Positions 33,298-46,035 of a stretch of DNA of 64,000 nucleotides are shown piece after piece. A program made the position numbers and the translations under genes. The first letter of the stretch is position 1, and each line of letters begins with the position of its first letter. Below the pieces are notes generated by a model. That model was not told the DNA's origin, did no database searches, and saw only the letters and a program-made list of their open reading frames with translations. This DNA comes from Imbricaverruca yamaguchii (Eukaryota; Arthropoda; Thecostraca; Neoverrucidae). Location of the stretch: assembly GCA_034440575.1 (NCBI GenBank), contig JAOTOL010001388.1:113501-177500 (forward strand), read 5' to 3'.

Positions 33298-33906
33298 CAA
33301 AACCGCCATAAAAGTATGTAAATCGATGCCAATTTTCGTCTCCTAGGAGACAACAGTTATATTTCCGTGTTTCCCATTGACCTCAATATATAACTAGAAA
33401 GACAACTAGACTTTTCAAAACGGTCCCTTCGGCATGAATGATGTACGCCTCGACAGGGGTGTCGATTTTTGAAAAACATTGGGGGGAGGCCGAAGTGCCA
33501 ACGCACTAGACCCCCCCCACACACACACACAAAATAACTCATCGGATTTCGCCCACTATATCTTCAGATCTAAGAAATTCTGAGTTTTTATTCCCCGATG
33601 TGTAAGTTTATGTTTATTCAGCATCCACACCAACGGGGAAAATCGTCCCATAACTGATCAAGTCACATAATTAAAAGAGCAGTGCACAGTACATGTCAGC
33701 ATAACAGATCTGAGTAATAGCATGTGACTGCATTGTAATACATTGGGCTCGGATCTATTGTCATCGTCGTCGTCACCGTCACCGTCGCCGTCGCCGTCAC
33801 CGTCGCCGTCACCGTCACCGTCGCCGTCACCGTCGACGTCCTCCCCTCACTCCACACACGAACAAGCACACACCGGCTTAAATAAAAATGCTTCAGCGAC
33901 CAGATG

Positions 33907-34177
33907 CCGGCTAAAACACACCGGCCTTGATGGAGTATCGGAGCACAGCAGACCTGAACGGTGGTGACGATGGGTGAAAGTATTTCCTTATTTAACATTA
34001 GGGAGGGGTGAAGCCAAAGTTGTGATGGGGCGAGTTCAAGATCGGGGAATGGATACAGCTGCCGCAAAAGCAGAAACATCGCAAACAATGTCCGATCATT
34101 AATCATGTGCGTTGGTGTCAGTGATAAAATATTCGTGAAATAAGGTGGGAATATCACTATCTGAATACTCAATCGAC
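33907..34177. repeat. About 275-bp dispersed repeat, copy 1
   Basis: Over 90 percent similar by eye to 37469-37746, in the same orientation (shared words CGGCTAAAACACACCGGCC, GAACGGTGGTGACGATGGG, GATAAAATATTCGTGAAATA). Not coding. Confidence 0.85.
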
Positions 34178-34269
34178 ATCTTTCTCCAAGAAGTATCGAC
34201 TTCCCGCTCCTTGATGCATGCTTATGAAGCCTTCGCGTCTCCTTTCTAACAGTATCCTGTTTATATGTA

Positions 34270-36288
34270 GGGGAGAGTTGGGTAAGACGGGCATGCTAGT
34301 GTTTGACGCTTCATATCTCAGGAACCGGTGCCACGATAGCCTTGCTATTTGGCCTCCGACATGCCCACACATTTATGCAGGTATGTCCGAGGTTGCAACA
34401 GTTTACATGCATTAGTGTGCAAATGGGAGCGTTTCCCGCAAGAGTCTGCAAAAACCCGTCTTACCCCACCAGGTGGGGTAAGATGGGTTTCCATGTGGGG
34501 CATAACGGGCATACATTTATCTGATCACATATATGTGTTTTTGCGCGCTTTAAATCCTGAAAAGCAGTCAGGAAACCGCGCAGCCAATCCTTTCCTGCCA
34601 TGCCATCCTTGAAATTGTTGGTAATGTTGTTCTTCTGAGCGTACTGGAAGGTAAGCCGACGAACGTCGGTTGGTGTCAGACCAAAGAACATGCTTTCCAT
34701 CTTGAGAACATGTTCTTTCAGTTGTCTTTCTTGCGATGGATTGAAAACAGTTTTCTTGGGCCCTAATGGCGCTTTCAGCGCACACTTTCCCCACACCCGA
34801 CGCTGCAATGTGCTCCTCGGCACGCCGTGTGCGGTTGCAGCACTCAGGACGGACATGCCCCGATTCACGGCTTCCACCGCTCTTAGCATCGAGTCCCTCG
34901 TCCATTGACCTAGTGTTGTTTTCCGCTTGTATACTCGAGTCATTGTTTCTGAAGAAGAGAGGGAAGCTCGATTAGGAATTTAAGGATTGGAAATTGCTAG
35001 CAGAGTCGGATCCAAGGAAATGGCGATCGGGGCTATCATTGGCCGTCAAATATACTACAACCACTTTAATCTTTGAAGGCTGGATATGAGGGTCATTATG
35101 CTAGAAAGAGTGAATAAGGTCAAATGTAACCTTTCCCCCATTAAACCTGAAAAGAAGGAAAAAGTAAGAGTTAAAACCATGGGCGTCGCCACCGGGGGGT
35201 GGGGGGTCAGGGGGGGGTCGGACCCCTACTTTGAAAATCAGGGGGGTCGACCCCACCAAAACAACCGGTCAATAATACAAACAACACCGGATACCAAGCC
35301 GACGACATCGCTTCCTACCCCCGGTCACAACATTTTCCTAAAACTACCAGACGATAACCCAGGACTCAGAGCCGACATCGCTTCCCGCCCCCTGGTCGAC
35401 AAGTCCTGTGCCTGGACTGCCCCCCCCCCCCCGTTTCTAATGGCCCGCCACCTAAGGAAATGGAAATTGGCCTATGAAGCCGATATATCGCTGACGGGGA
35501 TGGGGGGGTGGAAAGCGATATATCTGGGGGCCCACCACCATGCACAAATTGGCCCCGTCTAGCGGTTATCTTGCTGACCGGGGGGGGGGTGGGAGAAGTG
35601 ATGTCCAGTGATGAGCCCCCTTCTCGGCCCTATGAGCCCCATCTCGTCCCTGTGGTCCTCCTCGGCCAGCCCCTGGGGCCCCTCGGCCAACCCCTATGGG
35701 CCCCCTCAACTTCCGAAGCCGTTACCACCTCGGAGCCGGTGACGAAAAAACCAACATCCGGCTCCGAAACACTGCTTTTAACTACTACTTTTTCTTCTTT
35801 TAGGATTTAATGAGGAAAAGGTTACATTTGATCTTATTGGCTCATACTACAACACATTTTGTACAAAAGTAATGTGATGGGGCAAGACGGGCAATTTTTT
35901 CATATTTGCCCGTCTTGCCCCATTCGAGCATCACCAAATACAAAACGAGTTCCTTCGTCGCCATCTTTCCGGAACAAAACACCGATATACACAGCTTATC
36001 AGACCCCTTCAAATTAAGCCTCTGTGAGAGGCTGGGCGAAAAAAGTCTCAAACACACGATCGTAGGACACTACAAAACAATATTTTTCAGTTCGGAAAGC
36101 AATGTACAGTTTTAGTTTATGAATAATATCTCGAAAACGACGGAATGTCCATACCCGTGGCTTTGCTAGCCGAAGGAGAGTCAGCTTGCTAATTGCTTCG
36201 CTAAGTTGGGGATAGATGTCGTTACTAGTTTAGGCTACAGGCCTGGTGCCCGTCTTACCTACCCTGCCCGTCTTACCCAACTTTCCCC
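34270..36288 (-). mobile_element. pogo/Tigger-like DNA transposon (2.0 kb)
   Basis: Left terminal repeat GGGGAGAGTTGGGTAAGACG at 34270; right terminal repeat is its inverse, ending ACCCAACTTTCCCC at 36288. TA dinucleotides flank both ends (34268-34269 and 36289-36290), the target duplication of the Tc1/mariner superfamily. The transposase fragment inside is oriented leftward. Extra copies of the terminal motif lie inside as palindromes (34456-34488, 35879-35921). 35180-35700 is a GC-rich insert-like stretch. Confidence 0.85.
34461..34943 (-). pseudogene. pogo-type transposase, DNA-binding part only
   Basis: The ATG at 34943 opens with MTRVYKRKTTLGQWT, then a helix-turn-helix of psq type (MLRAVEAVNRGMS, AATAHGVPRSTLQRR), then a second CENP-B-like DNA-binding region (FNPSQERQLKEHVLK, FGLTPTDVRRLTFQYAQ, MAGKDWLRGFL). 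This is the N-terminal architecture of pogo-family transposases. The frame then runs directly into the subterminal repeat and stops at 34461, so the DDE catalytic domain is missing, apparently by an internal deletion. The product, if made, could bind the ends but not cut. Start choice is the first ATG, which fits the family start. Confidence 0.82.
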
Positions 36289-37304
<1,016 letters not shown>

Positions 37305-37468
37305 CTATATGAGCACAGGGGTCGTTCGAAAATAAAGTCACCGAAATCCGGAGATTGGAAAGAGTGGGGGGGGCTCACTAGGCGGGGCCTTCTGCAGATG
37401 CTCGACCCCCTGGACTGCCTCCTGCCTACGCCAAACGATCACCATAGTATCTCAAAGTAGTGTCTCTT

Positions 37469-37746
37469 CCGGCTAAAACACACCGGCCTTGATGGATCGG
37501 AGTATCGGAGCACAGCAGACCTGAACGGTGGTGACGATGGGTGAAAGTATTTACGTGTTGCTTAACATTAGGGAGGGGCGAAGCCAAAGTTGTGATGGGG
37601 CGAGTTCAATATCGGGGAATGGATACAGCTGCCACAAAAACAGAGACATCGCAAACAATGTCCTCTGATTAAGCATGTGCGTTGGTGTCAGTGATAAAAT
37701 ATTCGTGAAATAAGGTGAGAATATCACTTTCGAAATACTCAATCGA
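37469..37746. repeat. About 275-bp dispersed repeat, copy 2
   Basis: Direct partner of 33907-34177; it carries a small internal duplication (GATCGGAGTATCGGAG). The two copies bracket the pogo element at a distance. Confidence 0.85.
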
Positions 37747-37989
37747 GTATTCAGTGTTGATTGGATACTCAATCAATCGGTCTATTTTTTCGACCAATTT
37801 CGTTTTTGGAGGCCCCATCCATATGCTAAGGCATATGGCTAGGGCCTCGGCCCTGCCGCTTTTTGCGAAACTCGATAAATTGTGGAGGGCCCGGTGTATT
37901 TTCGGCCTCCCGTTGTGCTCTTCGGGTTCGGCTGTATTTAATTCAAGCGTTTATTTTCGCACATGTGTTGAACCCCCAGCACAACCTTG

Positions 37990-39710
37990 GCTCCTCCGAT
38001 ATAATACATCGGGATCCTAGCACGACTTGTCTTGCCCAGGTGTGTAGTTTCGGAGTGCCCTGAGCAGTTTTCTAGGTTCGACGCAAATTTTCGTCACTTC
38101 TTAATTATTTAAGTCCGAGTCCCGGCCTGATTTTTCTGGCACCCGACGCTATATATTTGTGTCTCACCGCGATTTTTCGAGCTCCGGTACACCATTACTT
38201 CGGGAGCGTACGCAAATTTTGAAGGAATCTGTGGGTACGTTTGGAGCTCTGGAGAGATGTTCCTGACACGGACATATGTTTTTCGGAATCTCTCCTTATT
38301 TTACAAGGCATCGGCTTACTTTTATGGAGTTCAGGTGTGGTTTTTGGGGGGCATGCTGTGTTTGCAGAGAGGAATTTGTGATGCCTGGACCCAATTTTTT
38401 GGTACTACCGCCGGAATTCTGGGTCCAGTACGTGATATTTGTGGATATCGTCGCGAGGTCTCGGAGAGTGTTGTAATTAGCTGCGCCCCAGCGCAATTTT
38501 GGTGAACCCCAGTGCAAATTTTCGGGGGCCTGGTGTAAGTTTTAATGCGCTCGGTGTAGTCACTTGCAGCCCGCTACGCGAATTCTGGGGCCCCGACGTG
38601 AATGTATTGGGCCCAGGACGATTTTTGGGAACCGGCGCGATTCTTGTGAGCATACCCTTTCAGTATGGGGTGGGCGGGGTGGCATTTTTCCCTTTGGTAC
38701 GCTACTGTGGCTGCTCGACGTGTTTTTTTTTATTCGCAGATGGCACCATCGAGAGTAGAAAGGTCCGTTGGATAATTTGTTTCGGGACATATTCTGAATT
38801 GTCCGGTGCTCGGGTCAATTCGATAGTCCCCTTGTGAGTTTTGGGGTTAAGCCTATTCTTGTAAGCCTCATCCAGGATATTTTTGGACCCCAGTACGATC
38901 CTTCAGGTTCTCGGTCCGTTGGTTTTTTTTTCGGTGCCCCTAAACGTTATTATTTCTTTCGGGGACCGACGCCTTCCTAATTTGTGAATCGTTGATGCAA
39001 TGTTTGCGTCCGCAGGGTGACATTCTGGGGAGATATCGGCTCTTCGGAAGCCAGCTGCGATTTGTGGGGCTCCGACGCAGTGTTTTGGCCCCAGTGAGAT
39101 TTTCATAGGAAGTGGCGTGCATTTGTTTTGGTGTAAGTGCGATTTTTGGCCCCTTGGTCACTTGTTTGGATCCCTTTCGTGAATTTTAGTGACTACGATA
39201 CGTTATGGGGGGCCCAACACGTTTTGTGAGCTTTTGGAGCCATTGTTGGGATCCAAGAGTTAATTATCGTGTTCGGTCCGTTTATATTTTCCCCGGCTAA
39301 ATTCTTGGGTGACCCCAACGATACTTTTAGAGCTCCAGTGCTACCTGTCATGCCTCTGGAGTGATTTACAGGGGCCCGAGCGATAATTATTGGTATCCTA
39401 GGCTCAGCGTGATTTTCAGGGGGTCCCGGCCCTACCGTTTGCGCCCCAGTTGTGATTTTCTGGAACCCGACACGACGTTTTTGGGGGCTACAGCGTGATT
39501 TTCAATGGCACAGATGAAAGCTTGTGAGGCCTCAGCGTTATTACCAGAGGCCCCTGGGCGACTTTTGGGGACACCCAATGCTATTTTTCTGAGACCAAGC
39601 GGAATTTTTATGGATGATGTCGCAATTCTTCCTGAGCTCGGCGGATTATTGGGGGCCCCACAACTTATCAGGAGGGTGGGGCACCTGCCCGCAATGCTCT
39701 CCCCAAATAC
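37990..39710 (+). repeat. Highly degenerate ~21-bp satellite
   Basis: About 80 units of 19-24 bp. Typical units read CCCCAGCGCAATTTTGGTGA, CCCAGTGAGATTTTCATAGG and CCCAGTTGTGATTTTCTGGA, i.e. a GGGCCC-rich joint, a GYG-like centre and a TTTT run. No two units are identical, so the array is old or not homogenised. Confidence 0.65.
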
Positions 39711-40194
39711 GGTATGCCACTGTGCAATGTAATACTGCAATATAAGAATCCAGTAGTTCATCTGGTTCATCACTCACACGTGATTTCAACTTCCAAGTTC
39801 TCCATACAGTTTGTGGAAAGTCAAACATCTGCTATATGGATCGGGAAGGATGGATGATAAGGCAACAGGGATACAATGTAGTTCAGATCGCAGTAGTTAT
39901 GCCGCAATACATGCTTGATTCCACAGACTACTTTGGAAATGGATGCGCTCCTGAAATTTTGTCAGGGTTGGAGTTGGAGGTAGACGGAGCAGCACTGTGA
40001 AGGACATAGCATATGTTCAAAGGACTTCTGCATTCAAAGGAATACACTTCCTTCATCCGATCCAAACATGGTTCAAGGAAGCACTGTCATCGATTTTAAA
40101 TATGAAAAAGAGTGAGCCACCTGCTGTTTGTAATGCTGTTCAAGTGAATTTGTTGTCTTGTTAGTGAACTGACCACTTATATAATTACATATAA
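39711..40194. other. Intergenic, nothing seen
   Basis: Mixed-composition sequence between the satellite and the next MITE. No conserved frame or repeat recognised. Confidence 0.3.
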
Positions 40195-41002
40195 GATCAG
40201 ATCCTCACACCCCGTCTCGGGGGGCGGTTAGTAACCCCCTATAAAATCCAAACTAAAAATCGCACGAAACCGAAATAAATGTAATAGGAAAGCGCTCGAC
40301 GTTTAGGGTACGGATCCACCCCCAAAAAATTACCTTACCAGTGGGATAGATTTTCACGACTTTTCACGACTTACATTATATTTTTGGCTCCTGAGAGTTC
40401 ATGTTGGGGGATATATGGAAAAGCAAAATTTATTTGGAATAAGAAAAGGACAGTGAAATTAACCAGGGCTATATTTTGTGGCCCCTCAAAAATAAAAATA
40501 ACATTTTTGAGATTTCAAAATTTTGAGTTTTCAAGTTTTCTTTAATATTCTTTTTCCAACGGGTAAAGCAGACCGAGAAACATTGTTGGAAGTCAACTTG
40601 CCATAAGAAAAAAAAATGATTACTTTAGCCAGAATCCTCTATTTGAACTTCAATTTGGCAAATATACAAAATTGATATGTAGTCAAAAACGATAAAGATT
40701 AAGAATTTCACTCGTCATTTTTGTTGCGTCCCTAAAGATAAGCAAACGCCGAAAGTTTCATTAAAATATCTGTATCCGTTAAAGCGTGACGACTGGTTGA
40801 ACGTTTTTGGAGGCGACCTCACTTGGCCTTGACTAACTCGTTGACCCTAGATTACCTGACTTCAAAAGTTTGAAACAGCATGCCAAATTGATGTGGGAAA
40901 GGGTATGCCAAATTTGGGCGCGATGCCGCGCGCCGTTCGTCCACTATCCGCGAAAAACCTGAGGTGGGCGGTTGAAGACCCCCACGAGACGGGACGGGTT
41001 AA
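40195..41002 (+). mobile_element. piggyBac-like MITE, copy B
   Basis: About 800 bp collinear with copies A and D, ending GAGACGGGACGGG then TTAA at 40999-41002. The left end (CCTCACACCCCGTCTCGG) is present but the outermost bases and TTAA are lost. The nuclear-receptor-like pair is mutated in this copy (TGACCTCACTTGGCCT changes). Confidence 0.75.
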
Positions 41003-41415
41003 CTTCGCCTGCTTCTATTATGAAAACTTGTCATTTTCCAATGATATGAATATAAGATGCACTCAAATTGCATCAGAAATCGTCAGAATAACTTACTATC
41101 CACAAACCGGTGGTGTTTCCTCTCCGCTCTCTGTTATTTCTGTGTGCGTGTCACGCTACTTCTGTTTGTATCTGCGTGATAATCACGCTTACTATCTGTT
41201 TATTATCAAACATGATTATGGATAGCGATGAATTTATCATGTTTCTTAGCACAAATGTTGAAGATCTGACCTGCAAATTGGCAATTGACTAAATGTTGTC
41301 AGCCAAGGAATCCATTCCTGAAAATATAGCACTTTCAACATGTTCGTCTTCTTTGTGGAGCAACAAGTGCAATGCTCTCATCACGTGCACCATGTAGCGC
41401 AAAAAGGCATTATTG
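41003..41415. other. Intergenic, nothing seen
   Basis: No conserved frame or repeat recognised. Confidence 0.3.
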
Positions 41416-41526
41416 CAGTCTAAAGGAACCACAAAAAAAAATTTTAAACCCCTTTTACCCCCTAAAAAATAAAAAAAATTTTTAAAATAAAATTAAACCT
41501 AGCTTTTTTTGTTATTTTTTTTTTTT

Positions 41527-41578
<52 letters not shown>

Positions 41579-41942
41579 TTAAAAAAATAAAAAAATAAAA
41601 AAAAAAAAAAAAAAAAAAAGGAAGGGCCAAGGCACCTTTAAATTAAAAAAAGGACAACAAAACAAAAAAAAGAAAAGACAAAAGGAGGAGAGGAAGGAGA
41701 AGATTAAGAAAAAAAAAAAAGCAGGGGGGGGGCAGGGAAGGGGAGGTGGGAGGGGGGGGGGGAAAAAAAAGGGGGGGGTGGGGGGTAAAGTATAGGGGGG
41801 GCCCGGGGGGGAGGGGGGTTTTTAGAGAGAAGGGGGGGAAAAAAAAAAAAGGGGGGTTGGGGGTGGAGGGGGGGGGCCCCCCCCGGCCCCCAGGGGGGGG
41901 GAGGGGGGGAGGGGAAAAAAAAAGCGGGGGGGGTGGGGTTTT
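41416..41942. other. Homopolymer-dominated patch, probable sequence error
   Basis: More than 500 bp made almost only of runs of A, T, G and C (for example TTTTTAAAATTTTT, GGGGGGGAAAAAAAA). This does not look like any natural satellite and begins and ends abruptly inside ordinary sequence. A low-quality consensus is the likeliest cause. Confidence 0.6.
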
Positions 41943-42340
41943 GATATGTCGAATTCAACCCGACATGCGCTGATATTCCAGATCAGTATGTTGATGTCGG
42001 GCCGAGAGCGGCCCAATGTTGGCATGCCGTTTATTAGATGTCGAGCTCGCCCCAACACATGCAGACAGCGGGCCGAAATCGGCATGTTTACTTGGTGGAG
42101 ATGCAAATAATCAGGGAAAGAAGCTTCTGAAGATAGTGTCTAGCTTCCTGTTGTTTCACCTCAACAGTTGAGTATTTGGCCACGCTGCAAGAGGATATCC
42201 TCGCCGGTGGGAGCATGACATTCATTAGTAACACCTTCGCACAATCTAGCCCAAACGTATCCACCTCGGCATATGTTTAGAGGTGCATTAGCACCGGGAG
42301 CCATCCACTTAGGCTCGGATCATTTCCGTGGCTCTTGGGC
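41943..42340. other. Intergenic, nothing seen
   Basis: Repeated GCGGCCCAATGTTGGCATG/GCGGGCCGAAATCGGCATG words at 42005-42090 suggest a short loose repeat. No gene. Confidence 0.3.
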
Positions 42341-42349
42341 ATTTCATCT

Positions 42350-43005
42350 GCCTCAGGCCCGCTATTAGCCCTGACCACTCTCCTTCGGCGTGAGCCAAAG
42401 CCGATCCAGCGGCCCATTGCACGTACGGCCTTCGGCTCGTGCGGTCATCTCAGGACCTTGGGGTCTTTCCCATCAGGCCGGAGATCTCTTCAAGAGTTTG
42501 GGCCTCCTCGATCAGATCAGGTGCCCTCTCTGCAGCTTGGACCCCGCATTCTACCCAGGGGTCCTTCATATTCCCTCCGTCGGTCCAGAAGAGCCTCACG
42601 CTGGCCCCACCCAAGTCCTTTAATATCAACCCGAATGCACTCTCCTCTCACGAGGCCTTTTCACCTGCCTGGGACTTTCCGTCAGCCCAGGGCCCCTTTC
42701 GTCGGTTCGGGGGCCCTCCACGTCGGCCCAGAGCACTTGCGAATTTCCTGTGCCTACGCCTTCAGGGACTCTTGCGGGTTAATGAAAGCAGCCGCCTGGA
42801 GGATCCCCTCGGACCCTGCAGGGAGCGTCCGCCTCCTTCCTCCCCTGGCGATGCCACTGGCCGGGTATCGAAAACAAATTGCGCTGATTCTCGACAAAAT
42901 CGCGCTAGGGCCTCCAAAAATCGTACTGGGACTCAAAAGTTTCGGGTCGGGGCCCCAAATAAATGCAGTGGGCTCCCAAAAACTAGCATAGAGGCTCGAT
43001 ACCAT
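42350..43005 (-). repeat. Degenerate ~21-bp satellite, second block
   Basis: Same type as 37990-39710 but inverted: units such as CAAAATCGCGCTAGGGCCTC and CAAAAATCGTACTGGGACTC at 42890-42940. Earlier units (42350-42780) are C-rich, period about 20-22 bp. The long open frame across it follows from the repeat being nearly a multiple of three. Confidence 0.55.
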
Positions 43006-43113
43006 TAGGTGAATGCATCGCAATCGGATTTTCACACAAATCAGTCCGATTCAACTGCGCTGTGCTCAGCATGCTTGTCCACTCGTCTGGCGTCCTTAAT
43101 GGCGCACTACACT

Positions 43114-43273
43114 GTTGTTGTTAATGGTTTTACAACACGTTGACCGTTGGGTCATGTAACGTCGCCAATCTCACACCGATTTATCGCGGGCGAAGAATAG
43201 CGACAGGTGAGACTCGAACCCACAATCCTCCGATTGTGAGACGGGCAACTTACCCATAGACTACCCGTCCCCA
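43114..43273 (-). mobile_element. tRNA-derived SINE family 2, second copy
   Basis: Collinear with 23172-23328 (shared words GTCATGTA, CGTCGCCAATCTC, GCGACAGGTGAGA, TCGAACC, GACTACCCGTCCCC). B box GGTTCGAGTC is intact on the minus strand. Target duplication not clear. Confidence 0.75.
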
Positions 43274-43999
43274 CGTATTACGCTGTCATCACAGTCAAGT
43301 CGAGGCGGGCGAGAGCCATTTTTCAATAAAAGCAATGTCAGGACAATGATGCTATATTGCATGAATGGACGAAATACACGCGGGAAAGCTACTTCTTGCG
43401 CATCGCATTTCCTCGCTTCCGCTTCGTTTTATTCAGGTGTTTGTGTCCTCTGAAGTCTGCCGAGGTGTCACGGCGTGGTCGCTTGCCGCTGCCAGCCGCC
43501 TCCCACGCCAGCTGCTTCTGACCTGCGTGCAGGGACGACACCGTTACAGCGGCAGTCACTGGACATGCCCCAACACGTGACCGGCTGTGGGGGAATGAAG
43601 CCTGCTGACGTTCTCGCAGCCCGTGGACCGACTGCGCTGATAGAAATTGCACTCGACAGGTCGAACATTATCGGGGCCGGTGTCGAAAGCCGTGACCAGG
43701 GAACTCGATGTAGTCGGTGTACTCAATGTGCCTTGTGGTTGTCCATGGCAAAGTAACTCAAACTGTGTTGCCAGGACAGGGGAGACCAGAGCAGGTCAGC
43801 ACTTCTTAACAGGTTCATGTGGTCTGTGGCTTCTCAGTTGGCTTCTCAGTTGGCTTCTCAGTGTGTATCCCAATGGTGTCATACTGATCAGGACAGCATT
43901 CTGACTACAGCTTATGAAGCCACCAGGAACCATTGCAAATTTCAGCGGAAGTGAAGTGGGAACCGACGCAGTGATAATCCAATGGAGCACTCAGGCGAC
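43274..43999. other. Intergenic, nothing certain
   Basis: 43820-43865 has three tandem GGCTTCTCAGTT units. No domain recognised in the short open frames. Confidence 0.3.
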
Positions 44000-44545
44000 T
44001 TAACCGGTCAGGTCCTCACACCTCGTCTTGGGGGGGGGGGTTGATAGGAATCCCTCTAATATCCAAACTAAGTGTCGCACGAAAACGAGATGCCATCGGA
44101 AAGCGCTCGACGAGGAGGACCCGACACCCCCATAACAAATTTCCACAAAAGTGACTTCACTAGGGGGTCTAGATTTTCACGACTTACATCATGTTTTTGA
44201 CTCTGGGAGTTTATTTTGTGGGATATTTGAAAAGGAAACATCATTTGGAATCACAAAGGGACAGCGAAATCGACCAGGACCATACATTTTTGGGGCACCC
44301 AATTTTAAAATAATTTCAAAATGTTTAGTATTCTTTAATTTTCCCTTTCTATTGGGTAGAACTGACCGAAAAATGTGTTAAAACACATTATTATTTGACG
44401 TATTTTATAAGAGCACGTCAACTTCCTCAAATTAAAAAATGGCAGAATGTTCATTAGCCAGAATCTTCGAATTTAACTCTTATAGGCAAATATGCAAAAC
44501 TAATAAGCAATCAAAAACGGAAAAAAAGAAAAATTACTACTCATC
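44000..44545 (+). mobile_element. piggyBac-like MITE, copy C (truncated)
   Basis: Starts at TTAA (44000-44003), then CCTCACACCTCGTCTTGG and follows copy A/B for about 540 bp before losing similarity. The right end is missing. Confidence 0.7.
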
Positions 44546-46035
44546 CCCCTAGCCCGTTTGTGGATCTGGTCTGATAAGGGTGTCAATACAATACGAATAC
44601 AATACAGCTTGACATATCCAATGCCGATACAGGCTACAAGAGGACCCAACATTCGGGGACGATTCACCGCACGCAATTTGCTTCACAAGCCTCGCCGTTG
44701 AATTTTCATAATTTCTTCGGACGCGCTTTAATTTGCACATCAATAACTTCCATAATGTGGGATCGATTTTTTATCCGGCAATGTCTTAGATTCCTATTTA
44801 AAGTTAGACAAAGTATCACATCTGGCAGCTTCCTGCCATTGGCAATATTTACCAAAAAAAACCCAAGGGGAATTTCGTTCCCCTTTTCCAGCGCAAGTTT
44901 TAAAGTGAGGATCCGGACTATAACTAAGGGTGGATATGCACAATATAGCTGACGGCAATGTAGATTTAAAGATAACAAAATCTATGCAAATATAGGTGTG
45001 CACGTACACGCACTCTTGCTCTTCGTAATCTGTTAATTTATATCCGGTGGGAAATCGAATGCTGATCAAATCGAATCGAACTGATATTCCACATCGTTAG
45101 TTTGGCTGCATTGCGAGTGTGAAGCCACATAAATACCAAGTGTCACAGCATAGTGTTGGAATCGGGGTTGGCCTTTCAGACGGTTAAAATCATCGTCGGC
45201 CAAGTGTCTGTTTAACCGGTTCAAACTGGCATTGAATGTCGGAAACGGTAAATGAATAAAAATATGGAAAAAATGTTTACTAAGCCAAGGTACAGCATGG
45301 AATAACAACTTCATAATATATTACTTATAGCATGGAAACAAGGGTTGCTTGACATCTAAAAGCTCCAACTTCATAACAAATCACCTACAACATGGGAACA
45401 AGTGTTGCTAAGCATTAAAAAGTTCATACTGCGTAAGAAAAGTAATATACAAGTATCATCTAGACCACGCGGAACATCAGCAAGGTTTGTCATGCACTAT
45501 AGACATGAGAAATACATTGCACATAGCTAATATAAGTATTGCCCGCACCATGCCGAACATCAGTAAAGCTTGCCATGCACTGTGGCATGTTACATGCATT
45601 GCATATCATGACTATAAGGTGCTTCTTTTAATCAACATGAAATATCAGGCATGGCCATGCGAAAATCTGCAGTTTCCAGTGGCTAGGAATTTATTTAAAT
45701 ATTTTCTGTTCAATATAATCCATTCCCAATAAACTCAAAATGACTGCCAAGATTGTCCGTCCGGCGACAGCGCGAGGCCATCGGGATCATACATGGGAAA
45801 ACGTGATTTCATTTCACTACATCTGCCAGTGATAGCCTATTGGTTGGTTATTTGGGCTTAGGGGCCCATCGGGCTTAGGGGCGCAGTGATAGCCTATTGG
45901 GATGGAACTGAAAGTAATTTCACCTACTGTGTGTTGTCAAAATGTCGAGGTAAATATGCTCCTTCAAATTATGGATTGTGCTTGCTAACAATTTGGCACA
46001 CTTTCACCCATATCTAGCTCACACAATTGGGATGA
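44546..46035. other. Intergenic, one micro-LINE
   Basis: No gene seen. Two similar phrases (CAACTTCATAA, CATGGAAACAAGGGTTGCT / CATGGGAACAAGTGTTGCT) near 45300-45420 form a loose duplication. The micro-LINE at 45844-45883 is listed separately. Confidence 0.35.
45844..45883 (-). mobile_element. Micro-LINE insertion (40 bp)
   Basis: Flanked by perfect 17-bp duplications CAGTGATAGCCTATTGG (45827-45843 and 45884-45900). The insert starts TTGGTTATTTGGGCTTAGGG and contains an imperfect doubling (GGGCTTAGGGGC), so it holds little more than the last 25 bases of the LINE. Confidence 0.88.

Larger units (their letters stand above)
31266..33906. other. Intergenic, small inverted repeats
   Basis: 32529-32564 and 33229-33297 are hairpins built on CCATGGATCATGTACGCC, with a single arm also near 33433. 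33765-33841 is a (GTCACC/GTCGCC)n stretch. No coding sequence supported. Confidence 0.4.

Noticed and set aside
34461..34943. Calling this a functional host gene of the pipsqueak type
   Set aside because: It lies between pogo terminal repeats with TA duplication and has the CENP-B-like second domain of pogo transposases.
42335..43008. 218- and 189-codon ORFs
   Set aside because: They follow from the degenerate 21-bp satellite, whose period is a multiple of three, and show no domain.
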